Positions 55,850-64,000 of a DNA stretch of 64,000 nucleotides are shown here, piece after piece (positions within the stretch are counted from its first letter, which is position 1; each line of letters starts with the position of its first letter). The translations under genes were made by a program, and so were the position numbers. A model generated the notes under the pieces. It worked only from the letters and a program-made list of their open reading frames with translations, searched no databases and had not been told where the DNA came from. This DNA is from Antilocapra americana (Eukaryota > Chordata > Mammalia > Artiodactyla > Antilocapridae): NCBI GenBank assembly GCA_007570785.1, contig ML664163.1, positions 1 through 64,000 on the forward strand. The letters run 5' to 3'.

Positions 55850-56560
55850 TAATGATTTTTTTTTTTTTTCCCAAGAGCCCTCTGATCTGCACCACTGATT
55901 TATTAAATCTCCTGGGCTGAGGGTCAGATCAGTCAAGACATTCGCTTCTGTCTTCATGTGATTTAATAAAGATGACACTTCAGCAGACTCATCAGATAAG
56001 TATATATCCACAACACTCTGGATAGTGACACAGGTGCCTCCTTGTGAGGCCAGTAATAATGTTAAAGGCCATGGTATTCTTGGCATCATGTCCAAATGCC
56101 AAGAGAATTGTAGTGTTCAGTAAAGACAGGCTTTGCCAGCTGCCATTAAGTTTTGCTGGGTAAATTTAGTAAGGGTGTCTATGGTGGTATAATGTCCTCC
56201 AGGCCAGTGGACGACAGGAACCACCGGCCAGATGCAGCCAGATGACCATACATGCAGTGGGAAACTACATTATCACCTCGCCTTAAGAAGGAGGTTGGCA
56301 ATTTTTGTTACTGTAGGTGGATTCTCCCAGGGTGCAGCAGCCCAGCCTCCCAGGTGAAAGCCATGGCAACCTATTTAGGGATATCCAATAAGCACCTGGG
56401 AAGTGGGACCAGTCAGTGCCAAACCAGTGTCCGTCCTTTAATATGACAGAATGATTACATAGATCCAGTGATATCCACATCATATCCCTGGTGCGATTGG
56501 GTTGGTTCTATTTAGAGTGATTTTTCTGTTTCCAGAATAGAAGTACCTAGATTCAAATAT
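55850..56560 (-). pseudogene. Endogenous retrovirus Env remnant (SU/TM), antisense
   Basis: Two minus-strand frames (56483-56283 and 56095-55802) resemble gamma-type Env. The first has a Pro-Trp-Leu-rich motif ending in a Gly/Cys block (PWLSPGRLGCCTLG), as seen near the SU C-terminus. The second has the TM-like LLASQGGTC segment, where a CX6CC disulphide motif is expected; the second half is displaced by a one-base shift. Frames are interrupted, so no protein is expected. No immune or entry function can be inferred. Confidence 0.6.
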
Positions 56561-57410
56561 CCATAACCCCGGGTGAGCTACATGAACCCACCCCAAATTA
56601 GAATGGTGGAATATTTCACGTAAAAAGAGGACAAGCATGTTCACTTCACTTCTTTTTTCCTAATATCATTAATACTGTTTTCTTTCTACCTTCTATTTTC
56701 CTTGCAATTTATTCTTTGGCTCGGGTCAACTGATTTTGTTCTCTAAGTCCCTATGCTCTCTGTTAATGAGAATGAGACCTTGTTGTTAGTCAGAATAGTA
56801 GGAAAATCTAATTTAGACTTCGTAGAGAAGAATGCTGATCTGTGTAGATAAAGCTTATTCTAACCACTTTGAACAGTAAGAAAGTTTAACGCTAATTAGA
56901 ATTATTAAGCCTCATTGTCTTTTCCTATTTGTCCTATTTCTGCCTCTGTCTCTCTTCATCACTTTGCCAAGCATCCTTCATGATTCTTTTCTTGGGCTAA
57001 AGCCAGGTGACGAATGCCTGCAAGAGTCCTTCTCAGTGAAAGCACCAAGCTATTCTTTTGAATCTATCTCCATTTACCTTTAGACTTTTCTCCCCTTTAT
57101 TCATCTTCATTACATTCTATTTGTGTCTATTGGTGAAGAGATGCAGTTCTTCCTCAAATATAGTCTAACTGCAGCACAATTAAAATGGAAACAAAAAGGA
57201 AACCTGACTGTGCTAAAAGTATTCCATATTCATTCTGAATTCCTTTATACTCCAGACACATATGCCTACATTTATGACAATATACATAAGAAAAGGAGGA
57301 GAAAAAGTTTTGTCCTTTCTTGCCTGCAAGTTGGCATTGCATATGCCCATGAGAAACTGAATATACAATGGACAACAGCTGGACTGTGTATACAAATAGA
57401 ACTGTGACTC
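56561..57410. other. Unassigned sequence between retroviral remnants
   Basis: About 0.85 kb. A plus-strand frame at 57123-57407 (94 codons) has no motif I know. It may be single-copy host DNA or decayed retroviral interior. Confidence 0.35.
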
Positions 57411-57599
57411 CCAACCTGCGGCTATCTGTGCAGGAAATCAGACCCTCTTCTTTATAATAAACAGCCTGGGAGGCTAGCCTGCTATAAATGGTGGGGGCCC
57501 CCTTGGAATTCCAGAGTTGAAATGAAGATTATTTTAAGCTGAAACGTTTGATAGATTCAGAGAGACATCTTCTTGGAGCTTCCTATATCTGACAAGGAA

Positions 57600-57995
57600 A
57601 AAAAAAAACAGCAACTTCTGGGAAATGATGCTACCTGTTTGGGACATGAGAGGTGAAATCCCTGGGAAAGTGAGGAGTGAAGAGCAGGACGGTGTGGCAA
57701 TTGACAATGAAATGGACGAAATGTCCAGCATGGACCAACCCTTAATAAAAGAAAGGCAATGCACAGCACCATAACCCAGCCAGCAGGGCAACCCCCCATT
57801 CAGGAAATGTTCATGATGAGAGAATATACTCCCACTGAGCTTACTGAAATAGCTGCCAAGTTCCAGGCCTGGTTAGTGTAGCTCTGAGGTACAAGGTGGG
57901 ATGGGATCTCCCTGACTGGGCAGGAGGCAGAGAAAATGAGCAATATCACCGTACACTCTGCCCTCTGACGGTGCCTGCCAGAGGTATGCTGGGGT
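57600..57995 (+). pseudogene. Endogenous retrovirus Gag-like remnant
   Basis: On the plus strand about 57780-57990 encodes a capsid-like pattern. The string EYTPTELTEIAAKFQAWL is followed, past stops, by DGISLTGQEAEKMSNIT, resembling the 'TPxEL...W...LSGxE' region of some ERV capsid sequences. In-frame stops are present. Orientation is opposite to the Env remnant and the LTR nearby. Confidence 0.5.
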
Positions 57996-58039
57996 GTGGC
58001 GGGACTTCGAGGAACTCAACTTTTGTTTCTTTGGAGTCT

Positions 58040-58175
58040 CTTCACACTAGAATATATGCTTCATGACAGATGAGAGCAAAGACTTTTGTCTGTTTTGTTC
58101 ACTGTTGTGTGTCACCAGCATCCAGTGCGCCCAAACCATCATGGTAGTGCTCAGTAAACACTTGAGGAAACTATA
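58040..58175 (+). mobile_element. L2 LINE 3' end
   Basis: 'cactagaatatatgcttcat', then 'gacttttgtctgttttgttc' and 'gtgctcagtaaacacttgag' give the classic L2 terminal order. Confidence 0.8.
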
Positions 58176-58354
58176 GGGGAAATGGAGCAGATCAAATGAA
58201 CACAATAAAGGCAAAGAGAAGACATTCTTGTTATACCCTGGCTCGTCAATAATGTCCTACCATGATAGACAAAACAAAGAGGTGATTCATGGGGACTCGT
58301 TGCCCTTGATCGAGACTGAAACACCAAGGCACAGCATTAAAATCTTCCTTCTCC

Positions 58355-58790
58355 TCCTTCTTTTGATGACAACCAGGCTTCTCAGCCATCCCCAATCAAT
58401 AGAAATTGACTAGAGGCCGGATAAGAAATTCAAGCAAGCCTTTATTGGGGCCTCTGCTGCAGCAAGGGAGAGTAAGAACAAGTAACAGGTTTCCTTGTTT
58501 GTTTGCTCCCTGAGAGGGGATGAACTTGTTCCTTATGTAGGGTGAGGTTAGTGGTATGGCCAGGGGTCAGACCGGAGGGGTGGCTTAGGTGTTGTGCCTA
58601 CCCCTCTGACAATGTTGAGTGCAGGGGGCATGCTCAATACCCTGCTTTTATTCCCAACACTCTGTTTTTGCTCTGGGCACTTTTTGGTCTTTCTGCATCT
58701 TTTGTCCATAATTTGCCCCAGCTGCACATGCAGTTATTTTTATTCCCTTAGAGTTCCTATGTATTTTATGTCAATCATTATAGAACCTAA
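58355..58790 (-). mobile_element. LTR-like sequence of an endogenous retrovirus, antisense
   Basis: On the minus strand there is a U3-like stretch with a C-rich segment, a polyadenylation signal in 'ccccaataaaggcttgcttg' (near 58458-58440), and U5-like 'tctattgattggggatggct' close to the end. The orientation fits the Env remnant on the same strand 2 kb to the left. Boundaries are uncertain and no clean TSD was found. Confidence 0.5.
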
Positions 58791-58872
58791 GCATCCTTCT
58801 TCCAAAAATGTGTGCAAAATAAAATTCTTTTTAGCAAAATAAATAATCTCTATTGTTAAAAAAGTCTTCAAG

Positions 58873-58950
58873 TTGATGTTTGGTAGAAACCAACATAATG
58901 CTGTAAAGCAATTAACCTTCAATTAAAAATAAATGAATTACCAAAAAAAA
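58873..58950 (+). mobile_element. Short L1 3' end
   Basis: 'tgatgtttggtagaaaccaa' then 'ctgtaaagcaattaaccttc' and an A-rich tail. Confidence 0.8.
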
Positions 58951-58959
58951 ATCTTTTCA

Positions 58960-59540
58960 TTGAGCTTTTACCTCCACCAGCTGTCCCAGTCTCTTGCCTT
59001 CCTCTCATAACTACATTTCAGGAAGAAAGGGCCTGTGTCATTGATCTCCCCTGTCATATCTTACCTTCAAACATAGTACATGTCAACTCACTTCCATCAG
59101 GCTTTGATTCACGCACATGCTTTCCTGATTCTCCTTTCTCCCAGGTCTTTCTTTCTCTTCCCTTTTGCCAGACCTGTTTGCTCAACTCTTAGATAGATAG
59201 TGGTTGTCTCCTCTCAGCCCTCTCCCTATGTATCAATACTATTCTTGGACCGTGGCATTCACTCTGTTGAATAGCCCATTACCCCAACCCACCTCTGTGC
59301 AGAGCTCTAGGTTAAAATCTCACAGTCATCTCCTTCTGGATGTCTTTCAACCACATCAAAATTAAAAGTACAAAACTGAAATTTTAAACTCTAATATGAC
59401 AATGTCTCATTTAACATTCCTTCTTCAAACTGCTCATCCCCTTTTGGGTGCCCTCATCTGTGAATAGCATCATCATCCACTGAGACAAGGAAACCAGCCC
59501 AGACTTATCCTTGACTCCTCTCTCTCCCACATTCAAAATG
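58960..59540 (+). mobile_element. L2 LINE fragment, sense
   Basis: 'ctggatgtctttcaaccaca' and 'cttatccttgactcctctct' with 'ccacattcaaaatg' follow the L2 ORF order; upstream 58960-59330 is more diverged. It appears interrupted at 59541. Confidence 0.6.
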
Positions 59541-60090
59541 TCACGCTTGTAAAGGCTGAGTACTCCAGGAAGCAGGCTCTGAGGTGGAGGTTAGTGAGTA
59601 CGAAGCTAACAAAGGAATGCCCTTCACATTTGTAGAGGGGAATCAGGCAGGATTAAACAGGAGGAGGCAGGTTTTAATGCAGTCCCAACAAGGGCCTAAG
59701 CTGACTCCATTGGGAACTCTGAAACTTAGAAGTGCCTTTTCACAGTTACCTGAGATTGACTTAGATGGCAAGCCCTTTATGCTCCATCATCAATACCATG
59801 CAGAGTTCAGTGCAAGATGAAAGTACAAGACTCAATTTAAAAATTAAGGTTTCCAAGAGGGTAACAGCAGAACATTAAACAGAACATTAAACATTAATCA
59901 GCAGAAGCACTGTGCACAGGGTGCTGTGTGGTTGCATACATTGTAGGTACGGGAAGCTGGGACTGGTCCTCATCAGTCACTGCATGTAATTGAGGTCTCT
60001 CTGGAGCTGAGATCATCCCTGAAGGGGCTGGCAGCTGAAGGCTGTTTTCCAGTGGCACTCCCAGCAAAGGAAGCAGCTGAACATCACTCA
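59541..60090. other. Unidentified block interrupting an L2
   Basis: Lies where L2 order breaks. The start ('actccaggaagcaggctctg') reminds me of old LTR sequence, but I cannot assign it. A plus-strand frame at 59584-59820 (78 codons) shows no family features. A short repeat 'cagaacattaaa' occurs at 59868 and 59880. Confidence 0.35.
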
Positions 60091-60390
60091 TGGGTCATCT
60101 GGGCCTGGGTCACAGTATCCACTACGATAACCAAGCCTGTCCATTTTACCACCTTGAAACTTCTCGCATCCATTCTCTCTTCACAATTGACCCTGCTAAT
60201 CAATAGAATTAAAGTTCTCATCATCTTGCCTTAACTACTGAACAGTCCCATTCCCGTTAATTTCTCTTCTAGTCTGGTCTTCACATCCTCCACTACTGGA
60301 AATGAGATTAACATACTAAATTCCTAAAATACTAAATGGCTTCCATTGCCCATAGTATTAAAATCAAAGCCAACATTTCCCAAACTGTGT
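60091..60390 (+). mobile_element. Probable L2 continuation
   Basis: Pyrimidine-rich sequence with 'atccattctctcttcacaat' and 'tcttctagtctggtcttcac' is compatible with downstream L2, as expected if 59541-60090 is an insertion. Divergence is high. Confidence 0.35.
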
Positions 60391-60829
60391 TCATAAAACA
60401 CTAGTCTTCAGAGTAGAAAAAATATGATGCAAGTTTTCTTCTGAGTTATTTTTAAAATTCTTGTGTAATAAAAATACTAAGCCATTTATACAATTATTTT
60501 TATAATTTTATGATAATCATGCCAAAGGATTGGTGAGTTAGACCTTAGAACTCCAGAGATAGCAGGAAAATTCTCCTAATCAAAGAGAATTCAATCCTGC
60601 ATATTGACCACTAAACAACATTTACTAACTACTGCCTAGATATATCATCGTACTGATAATCACTATTTTTTTTGTATTTTCTATCTAATTTTAATAATAT
60701 TGGTGATATTATTCAATGCTTTTATTATATGCATGGATTTTATAAAATATTTTCCCCTTTTGATTTGTGAATTATAGAAGTTAGTCTGTCACTACATTTT
60801 AGAACCCATTTTTTTCTTTACTGATTATC
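60391..60829. other. AT-rich sequence
   Basis: Nothing recognised. Confidence 0.4.
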
Positions 60830-61320
60830 ACTTAAATAGACTTACAGAAGTAGTACATGTAGAAACATGTAGGCATCATAATTGTACATCCTGGAGATAT
60901 CACAAAATGAACATAATTATGTAGCAACCACCAAAATCAAGAAATAAAATGTTGATAATTCCCTGACTCAGTGCTTTAACTGCAGTGACCCAGGCCTGGG
61001 TTCAATCCCTGGTTGGGGAATTAAAATCCCACAAGCTGTGTTGGTGCAACCTGAAAATAAAAAAATAAGAAATAAAATACTAGCATCTAATGGCCTCCCT
61101 TTGCCCTTACAGTCCACTACCTTTATCTGCCCCAAAGTTGCCCACTACCCAATCTCTGACAATTTGTGATCTACATGAATCCAAGTTTGATTTACATGAA
61201 TTCATGTTGATATTTTTGTGCCAACTAATGGTGGAGCTGGTATTCAAATTGAACTCTATATACAAAGCCTATGTTTTCAGAATGTTCCTAATTGTTGTTT
61301 CCATTCCCTACTGACATAAT
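60830..61320 (-). mobile_element. Old L1 (L1M-type), antisense, split by a SINE
   Basis: 'tatcacaaaatgaacataat' with 'accaccaaaatcaagaaata' and later 'cttacagtccactaccttta' follow antisense old-L1 3' UTR order. Confidence 0.6.
60939..61078 (+). mobile_element. CHR-1-type SINE with 12-bp TSD
   Basis: SINE at about 60951-61066 with box-B-like 'gggttcaatccctgg'. Perfect duplications 'aagaaataaaat' at 60939-60950 and 61067-61078. Confidence 0.88.
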
Positions 61321-62639
61321 AAAATTGCTAAGAAAAAGAAAACAGTTATTTATTCAAATTACAGAGGTTCCCACACTGCACCTTGACAGGAAAAAAAAAA
61401 AAAATGCCTTTCACACAGTCAAGCAAAGTATATAAATGAAGATACAGTTAAATCTAATAGTTTATTAAACAATGAAGCTACTAAATCTTACATCTTTAGA
61501 TTGATACAAGAACTATATATGGGTCTCTGTGTGTGTGTATGCAAACAGATATATGTATGTATATTATGGTCATATAAACCCATATCTGTAAGAAAATAAA
61601 ATATATTTTCTAAGTTTGACACAAATTCATTTGACAGTAAGAGCTGCCCAAAACCTATATGAGCCTAAATATTGTCTTTGTTTATTACGCAAATATATTT
61701 TATTATGCTAACATAATAAACAAATATATTTTGCTGGTAAAATGTTAAAGTGTTTAAATAAGTTGTGTGATCCCAGACCTCCTAGGTGTGTCATGCATGT
61801 AATCTAGCATATATAACAAATCTGCAGTATAGTAAACACATGTGGGTTTTGATGTTTTTAAAAAGAAAAATCCTGAAGGAGATTAAGGACTGTTGACCTG
61901 TTAAAGCAAAGAAAAGTCATGCAAACAATGTTCTCTTCCACTAAAAAGTGACTAAAAATAAAAATATGGCATTGGGAAGCAATAACCATACTAAATGGAA
62001 AATATGTGAGATTTCATAGTATAATAAGCTGCCTTCTTTCATCATTTCTCTCTACCAAAGTAAACAGAAATGTCTTTTAAATATCATTTTAAGACTTTGT
62101 TCACATTTGATCATTTCCAAATTCAAATGCATCTTACAATTAATATGCATGTTTAGTATGTTAGAAAAACAGCTATGTATGAATCAGAGATGAACATTAC
62201 AGTCACGTATATTGAAGGAAGTAAGTTATGTCTTGTCATACCTAAAGCATTCACCTGTTTGTACTAGTGAAGCATGATTCAATAAAATTACAGAATATCC
62301 ATAGCTGCTCTGTCAAAGACAGTTATAGAATTTCAAATGATGTGCTGGTGTCTAAGGTTATGAGAACTGACTTATACAGACCTAGTCAGAAATCCTTTCA
62401 CGGTGGCTAAATTACTTTTTGGAGCAATACCTCAAGTTAGCAGACAAGAAAATACGTTTATTCATTAAGCACTCTGTTATATCATTGAGCTATAAATACT
62501 TAAAAGGTTAAGTTAGATTATAGAAATACCACAATAAAGAGCATCTAATTCATAATCATTACTTATTTATTGTAAACAGGAAATTTTATATATATATTTG
62601 TATATATATTTATATGTTACATTATTATGTGTGTTTAAA
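61321..62639. other. Single-copy AT-rich sequence
   Basis: About 1.3 kb. Contains a TG/TA simple stretch near 61529-61560 and a TATA-rich run near 62588-62620. No gene or element recognised. Confidence 0.45.
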
Positions 62640-62800
62640 AGGAAAATATCACAAGGAACACATCATTCTGCAACTTGCTTTTTTAAATTGTTACACAGTA
62701 TCCCAAGGGGCCGATTCCACAGACATTTACCACACTGATGAATATTTTGATTTCTCATTTCTTGGCTGTTTTAAATGTGCATCAGACTGTCTCTAAAGGG
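62640..62800 (-). mobile_element. Possible old L1 fragment, antisense
   Basis: 'catcattctgcaacttgctt' followed by 'gatgaatattttgatttctc' and 'ttcttggctgttttaaatgt' loosely follows the antisense L1 order around the ORF2 end. Confidence 0.4.
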
Positions 62801-62984
62801 CACATTAACAATTGGTATATCCTCGTTGCCTACAAGTCACAGAGTAGACATTTGGCTTTGAGAAGGAAACTTACTTTTCCCTGATCATCATTTTATACTA
62901 TTTGAATCTTCTGTATGTGAAAATAACAATTGCAATGTTTATTTTTTTTAAAAAAGCTTTAAATACAATATTAGCATTGTGTAG

Positions 62985-63275
62985 TCATTAAACAGAGAAG
63001 GCAATGGCACCCCACTCCAGTACTCTTGCCTGGGAAATCCCATGGATGGAGGAGCCTGGTAGGCTGCAGTCCATGGGGTCGCAAAGAGTCGGACACAACT
63101 GAGCGACTTCACTTTCACTTTTCACTTTCTTGCGTTGGAGAAGGAAATATCAGCCCACTCCAGTGTTCTTGCCTGGAGAATCCCAGGGACAGCAGAGCCT
63201 GGTGGGCTGCCATCAATGGGGTCGCACAGAGTTGGACAGGACTGAAGCGACTTAGCAGCAGCAGCACTCATTAAA
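62985..63275 (+). mobile_element. BOV-A2 dimeric SINE
   Basis: Two BovB-like body units in tandem: the first from 'gagaaggcaatggcacccca' (62995), the second from 'ggagaaggaaatatcagccc' (63137), joined by a 'cactttcacttttcactttc' linker. The end is 'actgaagcgacttagcagca' with CAG repeats. Short TSD 'tcattaaa' on both sides (62985-62992, 63268-63275). Confidence 0.93.
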
Positions 63276-63339
63276 ACTGGAAAACACAGAAGGTAACGCT
63301 GCAATGAACTTCCCTTCTTCAGCACATTTTTTGGTTGAA

Positions 63340-63570
63340 ATATACCGGACAGTGTGTTAAGAGTTGTACATATTTTGCCTCATTTTGCCTCGTTGAATCT
63401 TTGTAGAAATCTTACAAGACAGGTATTATTGTCCTCACTTTCCAGATAAGGAAATAGAGTGTAAACAAGTTAATCTTCTTGGGTCACAGAGAGAGAAAAA
63501 GAGTGACAAAACCAAGATATAAACCAAATTTTTCTAGTTCAAGAAACACTCTCAGCCACTGAGCTGGACC
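63340..63570 (-). mobile_element. MIR SINE, antisense
   Basis: 'ttacaagacaggtattattg', 'tccagataaggaaatagagt', 'gggtcacagagagagaaaaa' and 'ctcagccactgagctggacc' give the antisense MIR order nearly end to end. Confidence 0.8.
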
Positions 63571-64000
63571 ATTAGCTGCTTCTCTCCAGAGACTTCTCCT
63601 AAACTCCACCACCTTTGACTTTACAACAAGTTCAGGAATCATTTATAAGAGACTAGAGAACTAGATTTTCTCATGTTCTCAGATCCCCTCTCTTTCTGTA
63701 CTTTCCCCTCTTGGTTAATTCTTACCCCACCTTCAATGATCACCTGGAGCTTCACCTCCTTGTGCAATTACTCCCTAAACTTGAGACCGAAAAGAATGTG
63801 TTTTACCTGCTGTTTTCCCATCCTGTGCTATCAATGTGTTCAAAAAGCTGTTAAACCACCTAAGTATCTCTCAGCCAACAAGTCCTCAATAACAGGAAAT
63901 CTAAATCTCCCTCATACTAGCCCAAGTGCTAGTACTATTTAGCATACGCTAGGCCCTCACTCACAATTTGCTGCATTCAAGCCAAGGACAAATACAGACA
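63571..64000. other. Single-copy or unrecognised sequence
   Basis: The frame at 63673-63942 (89 codons) shows no motif. Pyrimidine-rich parts could be a decayed L2, but I cannot support it. Confidence 0.4.

Overview
The window is nuclear DNA of a ruminant, almost certainly a bovid (cattle, sheep, goat or a relative). The evidence is its repeats: many copies of the BovB (RTE-clade) retrotransposon, its parasite SINEs (Bov-tA/BOV-A2), artiodactyl tRNA-Glu-type SINEs (CHR-1/CHR-2 types) and ruminant-type L1 elements. I found no protein-coding host gene, rRNA, tRNA, CRISPR array or operon that I could support. The window reads as an AT-rich intergenic or intronic stretch. The longer open frames are retrotransposon RT/ORF2 remnants or their antisense shadows. 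Element names come from remembered consensus sequences and not from a database search; element class is usually secure, subfamily less so.

Layout. 1-4.6 kb: L1 fragments in opposite orientations, an ancient L1 tail split by a 1.1-kb BovB, two adjacent CHR-2 SINEs, and a short L1 tail with a perfect 18-bp target-site duplication (TSD). 5.2-14.35 kb: a Tigger1 DNA transposon with both ends and TA duplications, split by a ~7-kb L1 that has lost its 3' end together with the middle of the Tigger. 14.4-18.4 kb: mostly single-copy sequence with a MIR and two Bov-tA SINEs. 18.4-22.7 kb: an L1 with a long open ORF2 C-terminal frame and an internal inversion, a BovB tail, and an apparent Bov-A/L1 chimeric insertion. 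22.7-31.5 kb: single-copy stretches, BovB and L1 tails, an antisense L2, a MaLR-type LTR and SINEs. 31.5-34.2 kb: a Tigger2/MER2-type element with two SINEs inside it, then a clean solo class-II LTR with a 6-bp TSD. 35-37.3 kb: two BovB copies head to head. 37-46 kb: SINEs, a MER2-type element with unusual internal sequence, MIRs and an antisense old L1. 46.3-48.5 kb: an L2 LINE interrupted by nested SINEs and a BovB. 49.8-50.8 kb: the best-preserved BovB RT frame. 51-55 kb: mostly single-copy, with a weak exon/promoter candidate. 55.3-58.8 kb: a CpG-dense patch and endogenous-retrovirus remnants (Env-like, Gag-like, LTR-like) in conflicting orientations. 58.9-64 kb: a second L2, an old antisense L1, a dimeric BOV-A2 SINE and a MIR.

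How the parts relate. L1 proteins probably mobilised the CHR SINEs, and BovB proteins the Bov-tA/BOV-A2 SINEs that share BovB-type ends. Nesting gives relative ages: L2 and MIR are oldest, then Tigger and MaLR, then CHR SINEs and old L1s, then BovB, Bov-tA and ruminant L1. I did not find a new functional system. The best leads are the CpG-dense patch, the scrambled retroviral remnants, the MER2-type element with MIR-like contents, the Bov-A/L1 chimera, the solo LTR and the head-to-head BovB pair.
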